A stretch of DNA of 32,595 bases, taken from Candidatus Schekmanbacteria bacterium. GTDB taxonomy: Bacteria > SZUA-182. Made by a program: the position numbers and the translations under genes. Location of the stretch: NCBI GenBank assembly GCA_016235675.1, contig JACRJN010000118.1, positions 1 through 32,595 of the forward strand. Direction: 5' to 3'. Shown here piece by piece: positions 25,252 to 32,548 of the stretch. The first letter of the stretch is position 1. The number at the start of each line of letters is the position of its first letter. The notes under the pieces are model-generated. The model saw only the letters and a program-made list of their open reading frames with translations, was not told the origin of the DNA and did not search any database.

Positions 25252-26457
25252 ATGCCCAAATACACATACCACGCCAGAAACGACGACGGTGACAAAATCA
25301 GCGGAGAGCTTTTGGCCAATGACCTGGATGAATTGACGGAAAAGCTGGAGGGGATGAATCTGTTCCTGATTTCCGCTAAAGAAGCGCATGAGGTCAAAAG
25401 CTACACCCTGTCCAAAAAGGTTAAGCGCAAGGATTTGTTGACCTTCACCATCTATCTGAATACCTTGATTTCAGCCGGTGTGCCCCTTCTGGTCGGGTTG
25501 CAGCAGATTGCCGAGCAGACGGAAGACCCGTATTTCAAAAAAGTAATCTTCTCTATTTTGGATGATATTAGGGGCGGACGCAACATTTCGGAAGCCATGG
25601 AAAAGCATCCTAAGGTTTTCGATGGATTGTATACCAGCGTGATCAAGGCCGGGGAAAGTTCCGGCAGCCTGGAAATGGTGCTCAATGACCTGGCGGCTTT
25701 TCTGGAATGGCAGGATGATTTGAACAAAGAAGTCAGAAAGGCCACGGTTTACCCCTGTGTTTTGCTGGGTACGGTAGGCTCGCTGGTACTGGTGCTGATT
25801 GTTTTCGTTTTCCCGCGGTTTATGAAAATGTTTACCGACATTAATATGGACTTGCCCGGCCCGACCCTATTGGTAATTTCCTTAAGTACCTTCGTGAATA
25901 ATTATTGGCATTTGTTGATTGGCAGTTTAGTAACTTTCATCGTTTCCTATAAAGTGGCTTACCGCTACGACCAGGGGCGGGTGTTTATCGACAGATATAA
26001 GATGCACCTGCCGATTGTAGGGGTCTTGGTGACCAAGATCGCGGTTTCCCGCTTTGCCCATTACCTGGGCTTGATGCTGCGCGCCGGGGTAAGCCTGGTC
26101 GAGTCTTTCGAGATCGTGGAAAAAGTAGTCGGCAACGCCGCTATCGCTCAGGTTGTCCATTCCATGCGGGATATGGTATTAGGCGGCGAGAAAATCTCCC
26201 AGGCCATGGAAAGATATACCGAGTTTCCGCCGTTGGTGGTGCAGATGATCGCGGTGGGGGAAATGAGCGGCAAGCTGGAGGATAATCTGAACAAAGTCTC
26301 CAAGTTCTATGACCGGGAAGTGCCGGAGACGATCCACAAAACCCTGGGAGCGATTCAGCCGCTGATGATTGTTTTCATGGCCGGCGTGATAATCATCATC
26401 GCTCTGGCTATCTTTTTACCGATGTTTCAAATGGCCGGAGCGGCTAAGAAGGGATGA
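25252..26457 (+). CDS. gspF: Inner-membrane platform protein GspF/PilC
   Basis: At 401 residues this matches the GspF/PilC family, a polytopic platform that links the ATPase to the growing pseudopilus. Two T2SSF repeats are seen: the first around LTFTIYLNTLISAGVPLLVG and ESSGSLEMVLNDLAAFLEWQ, the second around RFAHYLGLMLRAGVSLVESF and VGEMSGKLEDNLNKVSKFYD. Three hydrophobic segments are clear (near residues 170-190, 215-235 and 370-390). CCCGGAGAACC precedes the ATG. The stop overlaps an ATG (ATGA) that opens the next reading frame. Confidence 0.94.
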   Translation: MPKYTYHARNDDGDKISGELLANDLDELTEKLEGMNLFLISAKEAHEVKSYTLSKKVKRKDLLTFTIYLNTLISAGVPLLVGLQQIAEQTEDPYFKKVIFSILDDIRGGRNISEAMEKHPKVFDGLYTSVIKAGESSGSLEMVLNDLAAFLEWQDDLNKEVRKATVYPCVLLGTVGSLVLVLIVFVFPRFMKMFTDINMDLPGPTLLVISLSTFVNNYWHLLIGSLVTFIVSYKVAYRYDQGRVFIDRYKMHLPIVGVLVTKIAVSRFAHYLGLMLRAGVSLVESFEIVEKVVGNAAIAQVVHSMRDMVLGGEKISQAMERYTEFPPLVVQMIAVGEMSGKLEDNLNKVSKFYDREVPETIHKTLGAIQPLMIVFMAGVIIIIALAIFLPMFQMAGAAKKG

Positions 26458-27599
26458 AGGGTGAAGGGATGAAGGGTGAAGGCGAAAGGATGAAAGAATT
26501 TTTTACATGGGCTTTCGGGTTGTCCTCAAGCCGAAAGCAAACAGAGGAACTGTTTCGGCTTGAGAACAAGCCGAAACACCAGAAGGTCATTGCGAGGCAG
26601 CCGTATCGCCGAAGCAATCTCAGACGCACGGGTAGAGATTGCTTCGCTCCGCTCGCAATGACGCTGGATGTCGATGTTTCGGTGTGTCCTCACACCGAAA
26701 CCCAGCAAGGGGTAACGTTCCCTCTTGTCGCTTTCGGCTTGAGGACAAGCCGAAAGACCGGGAGTCGGGGCTTTTCCCTCCTGGAAATCCTGGTCGTCAT
26801 GACCATTATCGCCATTCTGGGGGCGACTTTGGCTCCGGCGGCCTTTCAGATAATAGACGATTCCCGTGAGAGTGCCACGCGGGCGGAAATGGAGTCCAAC
26901 CACCGAGCGATAGTGGGCGATCCGCATCAAGGTCAGTACGGTTACGCGGCTGATTTGGGCGGATTGCCCACATCCTTGGCGGATTTGAATACCAATCCGG
27001 GAGCGCCGGTTTATAACGGCGATAATCTGCTGGGCATCGGCCTGGGCTGGAACGGGCCTTACATCAACAGCGGTTATGCCGCCAACAATTATTTGCTGGA
27101 CGCCTGGGGGCGGGATTATCTCTACGATTCCAATACCGGACAAATAACCAGTTTAGGCTCGGACGGGTTACAGGCCACCCATGACGACCTTGTCGTCCCC
27201 GCAACAGCGGTAAGCGTGCGCGGGGATATTTCAGTAACGGTGACGGTAGCCGATGGCCAAAACTCCAAAGTAACCAGAAACTTAGGTAACGATGCAGCTT
27301 CGGTCTGGATTTATTATTCAGCAAACGGGGAGGAGCAAAACGCCGCCGCAGTCTGGGATAATAATAATCAGGCATTTACTACTTATAGCTGGACAACCCA
27401 TCCCCATCAGGGGATGCACGCGGTAAAAGTCATCGGCCTGGATAATTTTTCCGGAACTGAAGCGGTAACCGAGGCATTGGTTTATCGGGGAACGACTTTT
27501 ATCAATGTCTTTCTGGGATTTTTCGATCTTAATCAAGGCAACAATGGAAACGGAAATGGCAACGGCCCGGACGGTACGGGGCCGCCGGGGCAGAATTAA
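26454..27599 (+). CDS. Third pseudopilin with repeat-derived N-terminal extension and Ig-like tail
   Basis: The frame is open for 381 codons from an ATG overlapping the gspF stop. The first about 95 codons are repeat DNA: a 15-base direct repeat (MKGEG twice), a family A copy and four family B palindromes. The pilin proper starts at the cleavage site SRG|FSLLEILVVMTIIAI near residue 107. A TTG at 26739, inside the last palindrome, would give an 11-residue leader but has no ribosome binding site; an ATG at 26658 is another option. After the pilin domain (WNGPYINSGYAANNYLLDAW) comes a beta-rich, Ig-like stretch, ending in a Gly/Asn-rich tail. It is probably a minor, GspG- or GspH-type subunit. 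The true start is unresolved. Confidence 0.72.
   Translation: MKGEGMKGEGERMKEFFTWAFGLSSSRKQTEELFRLENKPKHQKVIARQPYRRSNLRRTGRDCFAPLAMTLDVDVSVCPHTETQQGVTFPLVAFGLRTSRKTGSRGFSLLEILVVMTIIAILGATLAPAAFQIIDDSRESATRAEMESNHRAIVGDPHQGQYGYAADLGGLPTSLADLNTNPGAPVYNGDNLLGIGLGWNGPYINSGYAANNYLLDAWGRDYLYDSNTGQITSLGSDGLQATHDDLVVPATAVSVRGDISVTVTVADGQNSKVTRNLGNDAASVWIYYSANGEEQNAAAVWDNNNQAFTTYSWTTHPHQGMHAVKVIGLDNFSGTEAVTEALVYRGTTFINVFLGFFDLNQGNNGNGNGNGPDGTGPPGQN
26511..26578. repeat. Two family B palindromes
   Basis: GCTTTCGGGTTGTCCTCAAG followed by CCGAAAGC lies at 26511-26538, and TGTTTCGGCTTGAGAACAAG followed by CCGAAACA at 26551-26578. Arms of about 11 bases flank a 4-6 base loop. Both lie within the reading frame of the third pseudopilin extension. 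Confidence 0.85.
26586..26662 (+). repeat. REP-like palindrome, family A, copy 2
   Basis: This copy runs from GTCATTGCGAGGCAGCCGTA to GCTCGCAATGAC. It is 77 bases, with inner arms GAAGCAATCTC and GAGATTGCTTC. It lies within the extended reading frame of the third pseudopilin and supplies the in-frame ATG at 26658. Confidence 0.9.
26676..26756. repeat. Two family B palindromes abutting the pilin leader
   Basis: GTTTCGGTGTGTCCTCACAC followed by CGAAAC occupies 26676-26701; CTTTCGGCTTGAGGACAAGC followed by CGAAAG occupies 26731-26756. The arms differ between the two (TGTG/CACA against CTTG/CAAG) but stay complementary. The second ends only 18 bases before the codon of the mature pilin N-terminus, so it has replaced any native start region. 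Confidence 0.88.
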
Positions 27600-27823
27600 A
27601 TAATCGAGGTACGAGGTACGAAAAAGTCATTGCGAGGCAGCCTTATCGCCGAAGCAATCTCCAGCCGCACGAATGGAGATTGCTTCGCTTCGCTCGCAAT
27701 GACATTTTATAATGATGTAATGGATGTCTCGGTGTGTTCCCACACCGAAACAAAAATGGTGGGCACAGCCCACCCTACAAGCCTGAAGCCCGAAGCCTAG
27801 AGCCTAACGCCAGGTATTTCACC
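27600..27823. repeat. 224-base gap of five stacked repeats
   Basis: In order: a CGAGGTA heptamer array (27605-27621), family A copy 3 (27626-27703), a family B palindrome (27726-27751), a family C GGTGGGCACAGCCCACC element (27758-27779) and an AAGCCTG/AAGCCCG heptamer array (27779-27811). There is almost no unique sequence; the short ribosome binding site AGGT lies immediately after. The reading frame of the following gene is open back to 27734 through these repeats. Confidence 0.88.
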
Positions 27824-29455
27824 ATGTTTCTCAAATCAAAAAACATCTTAGCCCTGGAAATATTGCCCGGCAAGGTCAATATCGTGGAAGGGGTGCGCTC
27901 TTCCCGCCAGATCAAGGTGCTCAATTACTTGCAGCTTACCAATCTGCCGGATTCCCCCGAAGAAACGGGGAAATTAATCGCGGTCGCCCTCAAAGAAAAA
28001 GGGGTCGCCGCTAAATCGGTTTATCTCTCCCTTTATGATTCACAGATTGAGCAGACCTTATTACAAACGCCGGTTTTATCCAAAAAAGAATTGCAACTGG
28101 TGGTTAAAAGGGAGGTCAAAAAAATCCGGGACAAAGGGAACGACAAAAAGCCTGAAGAGGCAAAAGACAGGCAGGAGGGCAAAAACGGCAAAACAACCAG
28201 GGAGCCGGAAAAGAAAGGCCCGGAACTGTATTTCGATTATCAGGTTTTAGCTGAAATCACCCAGGAAAAGACCAAAAAGAAAAGCCTGCTTTTAGCTACC
28301 GCCCCCCAGCCGTTAATCGATAAATACGTCAAAATGCTGGACGCCGCCGAATTATCCCCACTGGTGATCACCGCCTCCCCCTTGGCCCTAATCAATGCTC
28401 AGGGCTTGATTTCCCCGCTGCTGAAAGACTCATCGGCGGAAACCAATAATTTGGCCATTCTGCACCTTTTGCCGGACAAAGGGCTGCTGGTAATTTTGAA
28501 CCAGGGGATTTGGCGCTTCTTCCGCGAACTGCCCTTGGTATATAAACCCCAGACAGAAGAAAGCAAGGCTAACATCCTTGATTATCAGCAACTTATTACC
28601 GAAGTAAACCGCTCATTTCTTTATTTTAATCAGGTAGAACGCGGCAAAAGGGTTAACGGATTAATCATCAGCGCCGATTTTGAATTACCGGATGAGATGG
28701 CGTATACCTGCTCCTCCCAATTGCAAGTCTCCGTGGCTTCTTTCGACCCGGCGGAAAAATTGAATTTACCGGGCACCGATGAGTTTAAAAACTTCAGCCC
28801 GCAAGCAAAAACGCTGCCTGTTGTTTTAGGATTGTTGGTCGAGGGCGGCAATCAGCTTACCCTGAATTTCCTGCCCTGGCAGATTCGGGAGCGCAAAAAG
28901 CATGTGGCCGGCAAGGTGGTCATCGGCTTGGTTTTTACCGGCTATGTCGTGGCGATCGTCGCGGGCTATGGCGCTCTAAGCTGGGCGCAGGAAAATTACC
29001 GCCAGGCCGTCGATAGCCAGAAATTAAATCTGGAACAGATGCGCCCTCAGCAGGAGGAGAAAAAAAGACTTTCGCAGGAACAACAGGGACAGGAGTTCCG
29101 GCGCACGGTATTACAAAAATTTGAGCGCAAATCACCGCTCTGGCGCGGGCTGCTTGTTGAATTCAATCAATTGTTGCGTCCCGGTTTAATTTTTAGTTCT
29201 CTGGAAATAACCGAGGGTGAGAAGGAAACCTGGCAGCTTAAGGCCAGCGGAACAATCGATGCTGCCACATCCGGGGAAGCACAGCAGACTTTAAAAGAAT
29301 ATATGGAAAATATGAAGCAAGCGGTTTTCTTCAGCCAGCCGGAGGTGCTGGAAGTCAAGATCGTCCCCTACAAGCCGGAAGCGAAGGGACAAACGCCTGA
29401 CGGCAATTTTAACGCCCGGCTGGGATTTACGCTGAGTTGTTTTGTACGGTATTAA
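27824..29455 (+). CDS. GspL-like PilM-PilN fusion protein
   Basis: The 543-residue protein has a cytoplasmic actin-like PilM-type part, starting KNILALEILPGKVNIVEGVR, with a charged Lys/Glu insert at about residues 100-130. One membrane segment follows at about 361-383 (VVIGLVFTGYVVAIVAGYGA), then a periplasmic PilN-like part with a coiled stretch (QQEEKKRLSQEQQGQEF). This matches GspL, which recruits the GspE ATPase, and equals separate PilM plus PilN in type IV pili. I chose ATG 27824 because the 30 residues encoded upstream are repeat DNA (heptamers and family C) and AGGT lies 8 bases before. Confidence 0.85.
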   Translation: MFLKSKNILALEILPGKVNIVEGVRSSRQIKVLNYLQLTNLPDSPEETGKLIAVALKEKGVAAKSVYLSLYDSQIEQTLLQTPVLSKKELQLVVKREVKKIRDKGNDKKPEEAKDRQEGKNGKTTREPEKKGPELYFDYQVLAEITQEKTKKKSLLLATAPQPLIDKYVKMLDAAELSPLVITASPLALINAQGLISPLLKDSSAETNNLAILHLLPDKGLLVILNQGIWRFFRELPLVYKPQTEESKANILDYQQLITEVNRSFLYFNQVERGKRVNGLIISADFELPDEMAYTCSSQLQVSVASFDPAEKLNLPGTDEFKNFSPQAKTLPVVLGLLVEGGNQLTLNFLPWQIRERKKHVAGKVVIGLVFTGYVVAIVAGYGALSWAQENYRQAVDSQKLNLEQMRPQQEEKKRLSQEQQGQEFRRTVLQKFERKSPLWRGLLVEFNQLLRPGLIFSSLEITEGEKETWQLKASGTIDAATSGEAQQTLKEYMENMKQAVFFSQPEVLEVKIVPYKPEAKGQTPDGNFNARLGFTLSCFVRY

Positions 29456-29467
29456 ATGTTGTCGGTT

Positions 29468-29539
29468 GTCATTGCGAGCGGAGCGAAGCAATCTCGTGCG
29501 CTTGAGATTGCTTCGGCGATACGGCTGCCTCGCAATGAC
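29468..29539 (-). repeat. REP-like palindrome, family A, inverted copy 4
   Basis: GTCATTGCGAGCGGAGCGAA through GGCTGCCTCGCAATGAC is family A in the opposite orientation to the other three copies. It is framed by GTTGTCGGTTGTC (29458-29470) and ACCGACAACCAACAAC (29547-29562), so the two repeat types are combined. It fills the gap between the GspL-like gene and the next gene. Confidence 0.88.
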
Positions 29540-29574
29540 ATTTTAACCGACAACCAACAACGGAAGTTAAAACC

Positions 29575-30231
29575 ATGGAAAAACAAAAAGGCTTTCTCCC
29601 CTATATCATCGGTTTAACGGCCTTTATCGCCATAAGCCTGGCCGGTATTTATATAAAACTTTACCGCCCGATGATTCAGTATATCTTGTCGGCCAGGGGG
29701 CAGATGGAGGAAATAAAGAAGGCATTGGCCGACATTGCGCTTTCGGAACAATCTCCCGTTTCTGCCGCCAAAGGGGAAGAGAGAAAAATCGAGGGGACTA
29801 AAGAGCAATTTTGCCAGCGTTTTCCCCCTCCGGAAACATTGCCCAAATACATGACTTTTCAGGGTTCCGGCAATTTGTTTTACGGTGAGGGAACATCCTT
29901 GCAGCAAGATGTCCCCGCGGTCTTTAAAGACTTAGCCAACGCTTTTCTGCAATCGGGCGGCAATCAATTGAACTTGCTGAATGCCACCGAGGAGGAAGCG
30001 AAACTGAAGCTTCCCGGTTCTGATGATGGGGGAAAAGCCAGGGAGCTAAAAGAGTATAAGCTGATGCTTTCCTTTACCGGCGAATTTCGGCAGGTTGCAG
30101 ATTTTTTGGGATTGATCCAAAAAATGCCGCGTTTTACCAAGATAAGCAATATCACCCTGAAGGCGGATAAATCGGGTTTAAAAACCTCTATTATACTTAA
30201 GACTTATCATTTTCCGCAGGATGGGGCATAA
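29575..30231 (+). CDS. GspM/PilO-like inner-membrane assembly protein
   Basis: A 218-residue protein with a short cytoplasmic start, one membrane helix at about residues 8-27 (LPYIIGLTAFIAISLAGIYI), and a periplasmic part. The segment LKEYKLMLSFTGEFRQVADF followed by LGLIQKMPRFTKISNITLKA is the ferredoxin-like fold typical of PilO (type IV pili) or GspM. It would bind the periplasmic part of the PilN/GspL-like protein encoded just upstream. GGAAG precedes the ATG. The next gene starts directly after the stop. Confidence 0.8.
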   Translation: MEKQKGFLPYIIGLTAFIAISLAGIYIKLYRPMIQYILSARGQMEEIKKALADIALSEQSPVSAAKGEERKIEGTKEQFCQRFPPPETLPKYMTFQGSGNLFYGEGTSLQQDVPAVFKDLANAFLQSGGNQLNLLNATEEEAKLKLPGSDDGGKARELKEYKLMLSFTGEFRQVADFLGLIQKMPRFTKISNITLKADKSGLKTSIILKTYHFPQDGA

Positions 30232-30807
30232 GTGTTTAAAAACAAGAAGATGATCGTAATCTTGGTGGTGATAATGGTTATTTCACTGTTCGCCAACTGG
30301 AAATATATCTTTCCGGAAAAAAAGAAGCCCAATGTGGTAACCGCCGAGGATGTTCAAAAAAGCAGCGGCACGGCAACGGCGGCCAAGGTGGAGATGTCTT
30401 CAAGTAAGAAGAAAGATAAGGGAAAAAAAGAGCGGCCCAAGGATGAAACACCGGTGGATTATGCGAAGATGCTGGCCTTATCGGAAGAAGATGATTGGAG
30501 CGGTGATCCCTTCGCGTTATTAAAGCTTATGGCAGTGAAAAATGTCGATGCCGCGGCGCTACAACCGGTTAGTGAGCCTGGAGAGGGAAAAGAAGAATCG
30601 GTCGAACTGCGGCTGGAATCTATTCTGGTCACTCCCTTCGGCGGGATTGCAGTGATTAACCGGCAATCATTAGAAAAGGGGGATGAGATTTCCGGCGGCA
30701 AAATCATGCGCATTACCCCGCAGACGGTTTATTGGGAAAAGGACGGGAAGACCAGGGAGCTAACGTTACCGGAGGATAAGATACCGCTGTCCTGGGTGAG
30801 GGAATAA
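30232..30807 (+). CDS. PilP/GspC-like periplasmic connector protein
   Basis: A 191-residue protein with GTG start right after the previous TAA, behind GGATGGGGC. One N-terminal membrane helix (MIVILVVIMVISLFANWKYI) is followed by a Ser/Lys-rich linker and a C-terminal beta domain (LRLESILVTPFGGIAVINRQ, then KIMRITPQTVYWEKDGKTRE). That domain resembles the homology region of GspC and PilP, which contacts the N0 domain of the secretin. Its place between the GspM-like gene and the secretin supports this. Exact subfamily is uncertain. Confidence 0.7.
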   Translation: MFKNKKMIVILVVIMVISLFANWKYIFPEKKKPNVVTAEDVQKSSGTATAAKVEMSSSKKKDKGKKERPKDETPVDYAKMLALSEEDDWSGDPFALLKLMAVKNVDAAALQPVSEPGEGKEESVELRLESILVTPFGGIAVINRQSLEKGDEISGGKIMRITPQTVYWEKDGKTRELTLPEDKIPLSWVRE

Positions 30808-30816
30808 TCCCAAACT

Positions 30817-30867
30817 GGTAGCACAGGCTTCCAGCCTGTGATTCGCAGGCATGATGCCTGTGCTACC
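30817..30867. repeat. GTAGCACAG double palindrome
   Basis: A 51-base element closed by GGTAGCACAGGC (30817-30828) and its complement at 30856-30867. It contains CACAGGCTTCCAGCCTGTG (30822-30840) and GCAGGCATGATGCCTGTG as two internal palindromes. The same GTAGC(A/G)CAGACC outer motif occurs at 21399-21422 and 21550-21573. It lies 14 bases before the secretin ATG, leaving little native sequence for a ribosome binding site. Confidence 0.85.
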
Positions 30868-30881
30868 GAAGACGAAATGGC

Positions 30882-32471
30882 ATGAAAACGTTATTAATAT
30901 TATTGATTCTTATTTGGCCGTTACCCGCCAGCGCTCAATCCGCGGCAGGCGGCAAGGGAAAAGACTTGCCTGCCGAAGACGCTAAAGACTTTTCCGGAGT
31001 CAAAATTCACCAGAAAGAAGTCACGCTGCCGGCGCAAAGCAAGGTGGAAATCCTTTATTCCTGGAGTTTGCGGGACGCCGACATCCATGACGTGCTGCTA
31101 AGTTTCGCTAAAGGTAGTAAGATCAATATTATCGTCGATCCGGGGGTAGAGGGTAAAGTAACGGTCGATTTGAACATGGTCAGTTTCGACAAGGTGCTGA
31201 ATTATCTGCTTGCCCCTTTGGGTTTGGAATATACGCGCGAGGAAAATTTCATCCGGGTTTTTAAGCCCCGGCAAAAGACCAAAATCTTTCAATTGGATTA
31301 CGTCAACGCCCAGCGTATCGGCAAAGGTTCGCTTTCCATCAGCGCCGGAGGGGGCGAGGGTGGGATTAAATCCACCAGTTCGGCCTCTATCGAAAATACC
31401 ACCACTACCGATTTTTGGGGAACGGTGATCGATGCCCTGAACACTATCGTTTTTGCAGAAAAAGGTACGGTGCAGTTGGGCGCGGGCGGTTCTTTCAGTA
31501 AAAAAGACACGTTAGGGAAAACCTTGATTGTCAATCCTCACTCAGGGGTAATTTTGGTTACCGACACGGAGGATAAACTTCAGGAGGTCGAAGATTTCAT
31601 CCATACGATACAGGCATCCATCCAGCGGCAGGTACTGATACAGGCCAAGATTGTAGAGGTAACCTTATCCGATGATTTCGAGATGGGGATAAACTGGAGT
31701 TATGTGGCCGATTTCCCGGAATGGTCGCGGCTATCCGGCGCTCTCACCAATGGTGCGGCTTTTGCCCAAACCCTGCTGCCCTCCCCGGAAAGCAAGGTCT
31801 TTCAACTGGGGGTAAGTAGCCAAAAAACCTCAGTACTTTTAGATGCCATGGCCAAACAGGGCAACGTCAATATCCTGTCCAGCCCGCAGATTGTGACCCT
31901 CAACAATCAGACGGCCATGATCAAGGTTACCCAGGAGAGCGTTTATTTCCAGGTTACTACTTCTGTAGAAACTGACACCAATACCCAAACCCAAACGGTA
32001 GAATCCAAAACTATTGATGTGGGAATTGTCCTGGACGTTACCCCGCAGATCAGCGACGCGGGATTAATCACCCTCAATATCCATCCCAGCATCAGTGAGA
32101 TAGTGGGAGAAGCCGTTTCCAAATTGGGAGACACCAGACCGATTATAGACCGGCGGGAGACCAATGCCGTAGTCAAAGTCAACGACGGGCAGACCATCGT
32201 TATGGCCGGGTTGATGAAGGAAAAGCAGCGGGAGGATTTAAAAAAGGTGCCCTGTCTGGGGGATATTCCCTTTTTGGGTGCCTTTTTCCGCCGCACCGTG
32301 CAGGAAAAAGCCAAGGTGGAGTTGGTTGTTATGCTGACCCCGATCGTGTTAAACGAAAGCCGCATCGACAAGATTCAGCAGATAAAATCCAAACAGATTG
32401 AAGATACCAAACAGGAAATGCACTTAGGTCTCCCGCCCCTTGAAAAGGCCGCCGAGCGGGAATGGAAGTAA
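30882..32471 (+). CDS. gspD: Secretin (GspD/PilQ family)
   Basis: The 529-residue outer-membrane channel begins with a signal peptide (MKTLLILLILIWPLPASA, cleavage after Ala18; no lipobox). An N0/STN-like domain follows (LRDADIHDVLLSFAKGSKIN), then an N1-type domain and the secretin barrel from about residue 255 (RQVLIQAKIVEVTLSDDFEM). The end has RRETNAVVKVNDGQTIVMAG, VPCLGDIPFLGAFF and VELVVMLTPIVL, the classic secretin signature. It has fewer N domains than most GspD. The last residues (PPLEKAAEREWK) nearly repeat in the convergent gene at the window edge. The ribosome binding site is weak (GAAGACGAA). Confidence 0.93.
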   Translation: MKTLLILLILIWPLPASAQSAAGGKGKDLPAEDAKDFSGVKIHQKEVTLPAQSKVEILYSWSLRDADIHDVLLSFAKGSKINIIVDPGVEGKVTVDLNMVSFDKVLNYLLAPLGLEYTREENFIRVFKPRQKTKIFQLDYVNAQRIGKGSLSISAGGGEGGIKSTSSASIENTTTTDFWGTVIDALNTIVFAEKGTVQLGAGGSFSKKDTLGKTLIVNPHSGVILVTDTEDKLQEVEDFIHTIQASIQRQVLIQAKIVEVTLSDDFEMGINWSYVADFPEWSRLSGALTNGAAFAQTLLPSPESKVFQLGVSSQKTSVLLDAMAKQGNVNILSSPQIVTLNNQTAMIKVTQESVYFQVTTSVETDTNTQTQTVESKTIDVGIVLDVTPQISDAGLITLNIHPSISEIVGEAVSKLGDTRPIIDRRETNAVVKVNDGQTIVMAGLMKEKQREDLKKVPCLGDIPFLGAFFRRTVQEKAKVELVVMLTPIVLNESRIDKIQQIKSKQIEDTKQEMHLGLPPLEKAAEREWK

Positions 32472-32494
32472 ATTGACAATGGTCTCACCAGGTT

Positions 32495-32546
32495 GGAGTA
32501 GGGACTTTAGTCCCGTGAATCCGCACGGGACTAAAGTCCCTACTCC
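32495..32546. terminator. Perfect palindrome between convergent genes, possible terminator
   Basis: GGAGTAGGGACTTTAGTCCC plus GTG (32495-32517) and its perfect 23-base complement (32524-32546) flank a 6-base loop. TTTT follows at 32547-32550 on the plus strand, so it may end secretin transcription. Each arm itself contains a GGGACTTTAGTCCC palindrome of the CTTTAG-centred type found elsewhere in the window. No U-tract is seen for the minus strand. Confidence 0.6.
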
Positions 32547-32548
32547 TT

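Noticed and set aside
26526-27143. Minus-strand open frame of 205 codons opposite the third pseudopilin
   Set aside because: It reads through the palindromic repeats and the complement of a clear pilin domain; nothing recognisable in its sequence.
19205-27811. CRISPR array
   Set aside because: The repeats are palindromic, irregularly spaced, of several different families and without uniform spacers; no cas genes are nearby.
27734-27823. Thirty-residue N-terminal extension of the GspL-like protein
   Set aside because: The residues are encoded by family B/C and heptamer repeat DNA; ATG 27824 has a suitable ribosome binding site and gives a natural N-terminus.
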